From NCBI GenBank assembly GCA_003427395.1, contig BFEA01000611.1:817215-843303 (forward strand): a DNA stretch of 26,089 nucleotides. Direction: 5' to 3'. This DNA is from Chara braunii. Taxonomy: Eukaryota; Streptophyta; Charophyceae; Charales; Characeae. Shown piece by piece: positions 18,332-26,089 of this stretch (position 1 is the first letter of the stretch; every line of letters begins with the position of its first letter). The translations under genes were made by a program, and so were the position numbers. Below the pieces are notes generated by a model. It was not told where the DNA came from. It made no database searches and worked only from the letters and a program-made list of their open reading frames with translations.

Positions 18332-19706
18332 CTACTTCTTTAGGTTCGGTTCTCTTTTAAGTTTTAACCCACGCTCATATGCAGTGACAATATCGGGTGC
18401 AGTAGGTAGAAGTTCTTTCTTAGTGAGCCATCGTGATTCTGAGATGGGTTGTGTCTTGAACTTTACCTTGTACTGCTGCTATGGTCTTCCTCTGCTACCC
18501 ATAGAAAAATATCCATGTTCCAGTATTCGTTTAACTTCGTAACCTCCATTCATAGAGGGAGGAAACATGGATGGCCAATTGGGAAACTTGTGGCCTTCGA
18601 CATATGGTAGCTGTTTGGAGGCATGAAAGACATGATATGTCTTGAGGTGAGGGGGTGTGTCAATTCGATATGACGGTCCATATGTGTCCCCTATCACTTT
18701 GAGAACTTCCCACGGTCCATAGTAGACACGTAGCAATCTCTGAGACACATTTCTTCGAGGGAGAATTCTTTAGACTTTACCAAAACTACATCTCCTTCTT
18801 TGAATGCAGATGGTCGATGGTGCTTATTGGCTTGTTCGACCATCTGTAGTTGGGCTTTCTGTATATTCTCCTTTACTTTAGCTATGTCTTGTTCATACAG
18901 AATTGCAAATTCTCTGGTTCCTGGAGGTAGCCATTGGACTTGTTCCCTTGTCAATGCATCAATGGGACATCTAGGCTTCCAACCTTTATGCAGTGCGTTA
19001 GGTGTTCTGCCAGTAACAGTGTGAACACTATTGTTGTAGGCACTTGCAATCTGTGGCAAGTTCTCATCCCAATCTATCTGATCTGGTCGTAGATACATAC
19101 GCAAAAATTGTTGGCACAGTCTGTTCATCTAATCAGTCTAGCCATTCGTTTCAGGATGCCTTTCTGACGACATGGCCAGTTTTGTGTCGTACGCTTCCAT
19201 CAACTTTTGCCATTGCTGGCCGGTGAGCCGTACATCCCTATGAGAGACAATGTTTTTTGGAAATCCGTACTTAGAAACCCATCGCATCTAGAACTTTTGG
19301 ATGACAAGTTTGGACTCCCAAGGAACGAACATGGCATACTTAGAGAACCGATCAGCAATAACCATTACTTGACTGTTTCCATTCCGACTTTTGGCGAGGC
19401 TCATAAAATTATAAAATCGATAGAGACAGACTCACCTGGTTTATTTGGGATAGGAAGCGGTCAAAGTAGTCCCAAAGGATTCTCATGAGATGGCTTATCC
19501 CTTTGACAAACAAGACAAATTCTCACATAAGTTAGCACATCCTCTTTCATTCCTTTCCATTCAAAAAACTCTCTTATGTTAGCATGCGTCTTCTTAAACC
19601 CGAAGTGTCCCTCAACATCATGACATTCCCCCATAATCATACTTTTGATGTTTTCTTTATGAGGAACGTAAATTATTTCCGCGGTTTGATCGATAAAGAA
19701 GAGCAA
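18332..19706 (-). pseudogene. Integrase and chromodomain-like tail of gypsy element 2
   Basis: From 19706 down, the zinc-binding domain reads ECHDVEGHFGF ... CLVCQRDK with both His and both Cys present. The core has VMVIADRFSKYAMFVP, then IVSHRDVRL where the usual catalytic SDRD Asp is His, and HPETNG followed by two TAG codons around the expected QTER segment, with Asp where the catalytic Glu should be. A further frame (19128-18694) carries the rest of the core and KHHRPSAFKEGDVVLVKS. After one frameshift (near 18740) come LLRVYYGPWEVLKV, YGPSYRIDTPPHLKTYHVFHASK and a chromodomain-like end: YEVKRILEHG, a TAG at 18479-18481, QQYKVKF, SESRWLTKKELL. It stops at 18332-18334. Catalytically dead. 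Confidence 0.88.
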
Positions 19707-19860
19707 GTCTCGTCAATCATTCAGTACTCATAAAAGAGTTCAAAATTCTTCAGAAGGGTTTGGATGGTACAACTCCAGATCGGATCTCCAACATACCCTT
19801 TACTAATTCAGTCCTTCAACTCATTCCCAATGTCAAGATAGGTAATATCGTTCCGCAAAA

Positions 19861-21162
19861 ATCAGAAGGTCTGGACAAAGCATCAACAACAACATTGGAT
19901 TTTCCTTTAATGGTTTTCAACTCGAAAGTCATACAATTCCCGGTGTCGATGGATGCAAACCATCATACAACTCGAAAGTCATACAAATCTGTCGATGGAT
20001 GCAAACCATCTTACTAACTTGTCGGAGAGTCGTGGTTGAGTCTTTATCCACTTTAGGGTTGATCTGAGTAAACCGTGAAGTGTCGTCCGAGCAAGTAGTT
20101 TTTCCAGGTGTCCAATGCTTCAACTAAGTCATACAATTCCCTTTCGTAGGTGGAGTTAACTACCTTATCAGATGGAAGGCATTTAGACATGAACTCAATA
20201 GGCCTACAACCTTTCTCGTCATCCTATTGTAGCACAACCCCAATCCCAGACTGACTGGCATCAGTTGTGACAATGAAAGGAAGTGATGAATCAACAATCT
20301 TTAAGACAGGGTAATGAGTTAGTGTGTGTTTCAATTTCTTAAATGCGGACTCACGATCTTTGTCTCATAACCAAGGTTTCTCTTTCTTCAAAAATCTTCT
20401 CATGGGTGCATCTATAAGGGAAAAGTTCCTAACAAACTTTCTGTAATAGCTAGCAAGTCCCAAAAAGGATCGCAGTTCAGTGACAGTCATAGGTTTGGGC
20501 CAATCTCTGACTGTAGTGATCTTCTTTTCTTCGGGCCTTAGTCTCTCTTTGTTTACTACGTGTCCAAGATAGAGTACCTTAGACTTGGCAAATTCTAACT
20601 TCTTAGGATTCAACTTATAGTTACCCTCTCTTAGTTTTCCTAGAACCATTCGTAGGTGTTTCTCATGGTCTTCCAACGTCTTACTATAGATGAGGATATC
20701 GTCGAGATACACCACTACGAATTGATCTAGCCACTGCCTAAACAGTTCGTTCATTGACCTTTGAAAGGTTGTGGGGACGTTAGTCAATCCAAAAGGCATT
20801 ACAACAAACTTGTAGTGCCCATACCTTGTTTTGAACGTTGTCTTGTGTTGATCTGCAAGTGCCACCTCGATCTGGTGGTATCCTGACTTCAGATCAATCT
20901 TGCTGAAGTACTTGCAACCCTGCAGCTGGTCGAGAAGATCGTCAATTTGAGGAAGAGGTTCTACATTCTTAATAGTTACATAATTCAATCCTCGGTAATC
21001 AATGCACAATCTAAGTTTTCCTCCCGTTTTGGGCACGAATAAGACAAGTGCACCATAGGGGGAGGAACTTGGTCGAATCCATCCTGTCTCTGTAAGTTCT
21101 TGCGGTTGTTTTTTCAACTCTTCTAATTCCTATGGGGACATTCGGTAAATTGGTCCTTTTAA
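19861..21162 (-). pseudogene. Reverse transcriptase-RNase H of gypsy element 2
   Basis: RT is open from 21117 to 20365 and continues upstream in frame through a TAG (21130-21132) within the MSP.ELEEL motif. Recognised motifs: GWIRPSSSPYGALVLFVPK, LRLCIDYRGLN, KIDLKSGYHQI, VMPFGLTNVPTTFQ, VVYLDDILIYSK (canonical YLDD), YLGHVV and GLASYYRKFVRNFS. At 20365-20367 a TGA interrupts the frame, and RNase H follows: TTDASQSGIGVVLQ, a TAG, EFMSK, STYERELYDLVEAL and YSDQ. Its C-terminal part is scrambled by a 50-bp tandem duplication (19919-20014) before the final VVVDALSRPSDF at about 19861-19900. The polymerase active site is unaltered; loss is by nonsense and frameshift. Confidence 0.92.
19919..20014. 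repeat. Tandem duplication inside the RNase H region
   Basis: Units 19919-19968 (50 bp) and 19969-20014 (46 bp) both start AACTCGAAAGTCATACAA and share GTCGATGGATGCAAACCATC. The duplication shifts the frame and is specific to this degenerate copy. Confidence 0.9.
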
Positions 21163-21206
21163 ATCTTACTTCCGAAAATAAATTCAATTGTGTGCTTTAA
21201 GCATGC

Positions 21207-21929
21207 TCAGTTGCTTCCCGTTGGTTCATTCGGCAAGTCCTTATATTCTTTTAGATAGGACAAAGAACATTCTCCTACTCGCTTGACGAGTATCATCATT
21301 ACATCCTGTGCCAACTTGTTTTTCATAACCATACTTCGGAAAGCAGGTAGACTCATACAACAGAAAGATGGTGATGAAACAAAACCATACTTGTAAAACA
21401 TTTTAATTAACTCCATTTTGGATTTTTCATCCTTCATTTTGACAATCTTGTCTTTGAACTTGACTTATGGGTCGACCTCCTCATGCCAATCCATTTCCAG
21501 AATCATATCAACAGGCATACTTTTTTCTACGAGGAAGGTTACTTCATGCAATATCCTTTTCCCTCCCTTAGTTATGAAATGACATGTTACATGATCAACA
21601 AACTAGGAGACAATTATCGTGCTCTTGTCAACAAGCATAAACGTGATAGGTCTGGGAAGGTCCTGCACTCACATTCCCAGATGCAACTTACGAATTGCCT
21701 TTTCTGAGATATAGGACCACGTAGACCCATAATCTAACAATGCACCTACTCGTGTACGTGCAATCTCCACGTCAGCGATCATCAATTCACCCTTAGACTT
21801 AACTTTCTTAGCCCATGAACTTTGTAACGCAATGAGTTCACAACCAAGTTCATCAAGGGAATCGCCCAGTGAGACAAAACATAAAACCTTTTTCATGGTG
21901 ATCTGGGCGATGGGCCGAAGAGGAGTCAT
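21207..21929 (-). pseudogene. Protease region of gypsy element 2
   Basis: A single frame from 21929 to 21207 broken by TGA (21669-21671), TAG and TAA codons but without frameshift. It contains VGALLDYGSTWSYIS, where the aspartic protease D-S/T-G motif reads D-Y-G, and AIRKLHLGM. Then come FMLVDKSTIIVS, FLVEKSMPVDMILEMDW and a Lys-rich spacer leading to RT. The MILEMDWH part corresponds to the conserved ILGMxWL of gypsy proteases. Each nonsense codon can come from CGA, CAG or CAA by a C-to-T change. Confidence 0.8.
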
Positions 21930-23839
21930 CCTCCGCCTTGCGAGTTGGGGGGTTGAAAGGGGTTATCAACACCTTACCTTTGTCCGAACCCACCAACTCA
22001 ATAGGAGCAGATGCTACTCCTACTGGCTGCTCCCTTTTGGGTTGCGGATGAGAGGACACCATGCAATGATGTGTCCCGCAGTGTCGCACTTCAAGAACTG
22101 CCTGTTATCCATCCGCTCCTGCCATTTCGTTTGGGTTAGGCCCATCTTCTCCCAAGGCCGGCCAGAAGCAATGTCAGGATGTTCAGGGAAGGAGTGTGAC
22201 CTCCTCTTCCTAAATCCACCATTTCGATTAGTGCCACCCTTGTTGGCCACCATGGCGGGGGCGTCACCCTTTCCAGACTCACTGCCACCACTTACTTCGC
22301 CCCCTGCCTCTTCGAGGGGCAATCTCTCGACAGTCTCGTCGTCGAAGACAATGGGAGTATGGTCATGTCGCTTTTGCCGCCACAGGACTCTTCTCCCATT
22401 CCCGTACCCACCGGTCGGTCCAATCCTCACAACGTTACCGTAAGTTCCCTTAACCTATGTGGTCATTTGCTCTCGTTGAAGGGCAAGGTCCCTGAATTGC
22501 CTATAGTAATACTTACCAGACTTGGCCTATGCCATGAGTTGTCCTCGTATGGGCTCCGACAATGCGTGTGAGTAGATGTACAGAACCTGGTTACCCTGTA
22601 AGTTCAATCTAGGTACCTGCAATAAACAATTCATGGGACAAAGATTCGATATTGGACCAACGTTTCTGACTAATGGTGATGAGCTCATCGAATGCCTTGT
22701 CGGCTGTCATTTTGTCGAGGAATCTCTCGTTTATTTTCTGGAGAAAGTCCCGCAATGTCATGGTGCGAGCCCAGTCCCCAATGTCCTCAAATCCAGCAGC
22801 GTTAGCTTATGATAGCACCCATTCTTTGGCAGTTTCCCCAAGACAAGATGTGGAGAATGCCACTCGGTTGTCCTCTGCCACTGGTGTGGTCCAACAGTAA
22901 GTCTGTATTTCAGCAGTCCATAAAAGCAAATGCTCACCTTTCTTACCATTGTAAGTAAATAGAAGTTCCATTTTCACTTTTTTTTTCCTTTTCGGTCTTT
23001 CCCCTTCTTTCTTCTTTGGGGGTTCTTTCTTGGTGGGTTCGGGTTCTTTCTAGCACGGGTTTTCATGGCGTCTTTCATCAACTTCTCATGAGGCTCCTTT
23101 TCTTCTTTCTCCCCGACTACCTCCTCATGCACAACCTTGTTCTTCCCCTTTACAAGTCTTGCCACCGTCTGTAACTCGGCGGTGACATTGTCAATTTTAA
23201 GTTCTAGGAGTGCTAGGTAGGCCATCATGTTCTGCAAGACGGACGCCAGATCAGTTTCTGACTCCGCAATGTGAAATTTCTGCTTGATTTCTTCTACCTT
23301 TCTTGTCTGTTGTTCCTGTTCTCTTTTCTGCCTCTGGTATTCTTTTTCTTTTTCAGTCAGCGTCTAACGCACTTCGCAACTATTTGATTGTGTCGTCCAC
23401 TCTCCTCTGTTAATTCGGGTTCTTCTTTCCTCTCACTTGCTTCTCCTTTCTCTTCTTCTTTGGCCTTTGTACCAGCTATCTTCGTCAACTGCTCAGCGAC
23501 AAATTGATCGAGGGCCATTCGTCCCAAATCAATTATCTGTTGCACTCTCCTGCTGGTTTCTAGCATTTGAACGACAGTTTCAGCCCTTGAAAGTTCGTCC
23601 TCTGCAGCACGCAGATCGAACTGGCTGTGAACATGCTGCTCAGCATCTGGCCCAGCGTCGTGCAGTTCAGTAAGCAGTTGGTGAAGATGGCCTAGTATCT
23701 GTTGCCGTCTTTCTTCTACTTGGCCACGGGTTCTGATCACCCCACCTTCATCAGCGAAGAAGGTGATCAAGATGGGAAAGAAGAAAGAGATGAATCTTGT
23801 CAAGATGGACGGACGCAAATAGTTCCAGAGGTAAGTCAT
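21853..23839 (-). pseudogene. Gag of gypsy element 2 (several frame breaks)
   Basis: Pieces in order: an N-terminal helical part from ATG 23837-23839 (QQILGHLHQLLTELHD, DELSRAETVVQML); a second frame to 22974 (KEKEYQRQKREQEQQTRKVE, ending in a Lys/Arg-rich stretch); then, after a frame change inside an A homopolymer near 22975, the capsid-like domain (MELLFTYNGKKGEHLLLWTAEIQ, GETAKEWVLS, a TAA, DFLQKINERFLDKM). A later piece (22430-22020) holds a knuckle-like CDTAGHIIAWC in which the first Cys of C-x2-C-x4-H-x4-C is Phe. A linker in another frame (22089-21853) follows to the protease. The ATG at 23839 opens a hydrophobic stretch unusual for Gag, so the true start may lie further in. Confidence 0.8.
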
Positions 23840-24995
23840 TTTTCCCAGTGTGTCTGCTGCGCAATAAACTTTAAACGACAGTTATAAATTCCACGACGAC
23901 ACTTTTCAATCTACACGGCAAGAAATAAGAATAAAACAAATTACAAATGGAAACAAAATTTTCTAACGTCTATGTCTATTTCTGCTGATTACTTTGCTGA
24001 TGATGTTTTTCCTGTAGTATGTGCACAGGTTCCGCAGCCACGACCAGTGTGATCAAGACAACAGCACAATGGTGAGTTTGCACACATCCACAGGACACCC
24101 CACGACAGGTAAGTATCATCAACAAATCAGCACACAGCAATCAACAACGTGTTAGCTGATCTTCTTCTCGTTGTCCACATTCAGATGTCTGGATGACCAG
24201 GCACAAGTGCTGACGCGTGACACTACAACATAATCGTGTTGTACCGCCCGTCAGACACACAAGTGCAAGTATTTGTTCCCACCAATCTTCAGCAGATGGC
24301 AGCGCATATCAGATCTGCCATGTGGCCAACTCCAGCCAAGCCAAGGTGACACATCATCAAGAGAGGTGCCAGCTCAGCATCAGTGGCCAATAGGCCGTCA
24401 TGAATGGAGATACTTCGTAGCCACGTAAGTAGCAAGAGACTGCCAATTCGCATATGATCACTTGAATGTCAGCTTCAAGATGCCGCGTCAACCTCGTGTG
24501 CTGCTGCTTCGTTGGAGATGCCATGTCAGCAGGGAAGTCGCAACACCCGTAAGTGCCACGTCAGACCTGGTAACCTGCTGCTTCTTCTTAGGTGCCACAT
24601 CGACACCTGATCGTCATGCCACGTAAGCGGCGATTCTTCGATGCCAGGTAAGCAGCTATCCCTCTTTCCCAATTTTGTCGGTTGGCCAGCGCCACGTCAG
24701 CGGTATCTCGCCAACGCATATCAGGTCCACATCATCATCTTACCATCATCATCATCATCATCAGATACATGTGCATGCGCGACTCCGATCCAACGAGCGG
24801 ATCAACAGGCGCGTATGTCAATCGGTCGCCCGTAACCAAACAGGTGCGCGAATAATCGCACGATACTTAACCAGGTGCTCGCACATTTACAAACGTGATA
24901 TACCTAAGTGCGCGGATCGCACGAGCGAGCGCATGGGTGCAATACCACTGCGCAATACAGCGCTCATCAGCAGACAACGACGGATGGAGGATATC
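23840..24995 (-). other. Leader of gypsy element 2
   Basis: No protein-coding frame supported. It contains about nine degenerate copies of TGCCACGTCAGC (24341-24705), a CAT repeat (24744-24762) and, on the plus strand, several consensus-like splice sites (see findings). As in element 1 the leader is long, over 1.1 kb. Confidence 0.7.
24421..24705 (+). promoter_or_regulatory. Cluster of GCCACGT(C/A)AG motifs
   Basis: Exact GCCACGTCAG at 24555-24564 and 24691-24700; related GCCACGTAAG at 24421 and 24619, GCCATGTCAG near 24524 and GCCACATCGA near 24595. ACGT-core motifs of this type bind plant bZIP factors. Confidence 0.5.
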
Positions 24996-25007
24996 GCACT
25001 GATACCA
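24996..25007 (-). other. Primer-binding site of gypsy element 2 (initiator tRNA-Met type)
   Basis: The minus strand reads TGGTATCAGTGC three bases after the 5' LTR end, one mismatch from the usual plant TGGTATCAGAGC. Confidence 0.9.
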
Positions 25008-25010
25008 AAT

Positions 25011-25905
25011 TGCAATGAACCCAGTCAGATGGAAAGCTCGAGAAAGACGAAGTACAAAATGTCGCAGCGCAGTTACAATGTCTCCGAAATCGTACAAGTG
25101 ACCAAGTAGTCCAATGTCAAGTCACCATAGAAGAGGCTGATGGGAGGGAGATTAGACTTAGAGGGTGGAAGAGAAAGTGTCCATCAACATAGCGGATATA
25201 TCTCCCTCTCAGGCTCACTTCCTCTTCGGGCATCTCCCACTTGCCATGTCAGCAAACAGTCTTCTCTGACATACACTGACAATGAACAGATCTCATCATA
25301 ACGCCTACTCAGTGCAGACAACTTCTTAATTCGATCATCAATGCGCAATGTCAACACGAACGCAGACTGGTAAGCTTTCCTCTCATTTAACCAATCTCAC
25401 ATCCCTGATCCTCCACCTCCTCACCAGTATCCCATAAATCTAGTAGACAATGTGACGAGAGCCACGTCAGCATAGACAGGAACCCAGCTGGCGCAGACAG
25501 AAGAAGGCGCCAACATAAAGCAGTAGCAGTCTCGCGTTGTCTCGCAGCCAATGGCCTGGATCCATGCAGTTACAGACTCCCACTTGGACTTGATCCTTGA
25601 CGAATACCTGCAAACAGCCAAGTGTGTGTGCTTGATCGTCGGCCTGGACTGGGTCCACGTTGACTTTGACTCGTGAGCCTGAATTTCCGACCTGCTGTTG
25701 ACCTTTGACTTTCCACGGTCAACTGTCGCACGTTGGGCCTCTGAAGGCCAGTTTTAGGCCTGGCTTGGGTACCCCACGTTAGCAGGCCTTCGTTCAGGCG
25801 GTATTCATGACGTGGGCGTGGCCGTTTATCCCTTATCTCGGCGTTAGACCAAAATGACGACCCCTGGCCCATGACTGATGCATGTTTTTGAGCTGAGTTA
25901 TTGCA
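25011..25905 (-). repeat. 5' LTR of gypsy element 2
   Basis: 895 bp, beginning TGCAATAACT and ending TTCATTGCA in element orientation. It lacks about 180 bp present in the 3' LTR. GCCACGTCAG occurs at 25461-25470 in both copies. Confidence 0.95.
25660..25722 (+). promoter_or_regulatory. W-box cluster in U3 of the 5' LTR
   Basis: TTGAC at 25660, 25666, 25698 and 25705, and GTCAA at 25718: five WRKY-type cores in 63 bp, about 185-245 bp into U3. All are retained in the diverged 3' LTR. Confidence 0.5.
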
Positions 25906-25910
25906 GAAAC
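25906..25910. repeat. Target-site duplication of gypsy element 2, right
   Basis: GAAAC follows the LTR end TTATTGCA and matches 17229-17233. Confidence 0.9.
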
Positions 25911-26089
25911 TGTCAACAACAAAAAAAAACTTTTTTTCTCTTATAAATAAAAAATGTCGACAAATGCAGGACAGATGCAATAATGTCATGGAAAAAAGGG
26001 AAAACGACTTTCAAAAAAGAACATTAAAGAAGTCATCTCTTTGGTGAATCAAAATATTTATTTTGGAGTTTCTCTTTTTGAAAGACCCC
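25911..26089. other. AT-rich flank upstream of U6 pseudogene 2 before insertion
   Basis: Continues the sequence at 17228 when the gypsy element is taken out. It has A and T homopolymers and TATAAATA (25943-25950). No gene, and no plant U6 upstream sequence element, is seen. Confidence 0.6.

Larger units (their letters stand above)
17234..25905 (-). mobile_element. Ty3/gypsy chromovirus-like LTR retrotransposon 2, complete but heavily decayed
   Basis: Bounded by LTRs 17234-18295 and 25011-25905 and a perfect 5-bp target-site duplication, GAAAC. Minus-strand order: 5' LTR, PBS 24996-25007, leader, gag, protease, RT, RNase H, integrase, chromodomain-like tail, 3' LTR. The first 99 bp of the LTRs differ at 8 positions, more than in element 1. 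Coding parts carry many nonsense codons, several frameshifts and a 50-bp duplication. RT nevertheless keeps a canonical YLDD. Similar motif wording suggests a relative of element 1, but LTRs and PBS differ, so it is a separate family. Confidence 0.96.

Noticed and set aside
24732-24762. CAT repeats as a CRISPR-like or regulatory array
   Set aside because: A plain trinucleotide microsatellite without spacers.

Overview
The window looks like repeat-dense nuclear DNA of a streptophyte (a green alga such as Chara, or another early-branching plant). The pointers are two plant-type U6 snRNA-derived sequences, LTR elements whose primer-binding sites match the initiator-tRNA-Met type usual in plants, an L1-like LINE with a CCHC-knuckle ORF1, and chromodomain-like tails on both Ty3/gypsy pols. 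The exact organism is inference. I found no intact host protein gene. Every real coding region belongs to a transposable element and reads on the minus strand.

Layout. (1) 1-8196: Ty3/gypsy element 1, minus strand, with its 3' LTR cut by the window start. In element order it runs 5' LTR 7016-8196, PBS 7002-7013, a 1.5 kb leader, gag, protease-RT-RNase H, integrase, chromodomain-like tail, partial 3' LTR 1-201. The two LTR copies differ at 6 of 201 comparable bases. (2) 8197-10609: no gene; GT-rich DNA, homopolymers, GAA repeats and small duplications. (3) 10620-16666: an L1-like LINE, minus strand, poly(A) at 10619-10640, flanked by a 15-bp target-site duplication (10610-10624, 16667-16681). 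It has a GC-rich promoter-like tandem array, an ORF1 with several nonsense codons, and an ORF2 in which nearly all of the endonuclease and the whole RT are deleted. (4) 16682-17198: two U6-derived sequences with A-tails, minus strand. (5) 17234-25905: Ty3/gypsy element 2, minus strand, complete from LTR to LTR with a perfect 5-bp duplication (GAAAC). Its LTRs differ at 8 of the first 99 bp, and its genes carry many more nonsense codons and frameshifts, so it is older than element 1. (6) 25906-26089: resumed flank.

How the parts relate. Without the insertions, the locus is a short AT-rich stretch holding two U6-derived units. The LINE sits directly at the A-tail of one, and gypsy element 2 sits 35 bp upstream of the other, beside a TATA-like box. 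Damage in all three elements is dominated by nonsense codons explainable by C-to-T or G-to-A changes. A bZIP-type motif (GCCACGTCA) recurs in the LINE 5' array and in the LTRs and leader of gypsy element 2, although those elements are unrelated.
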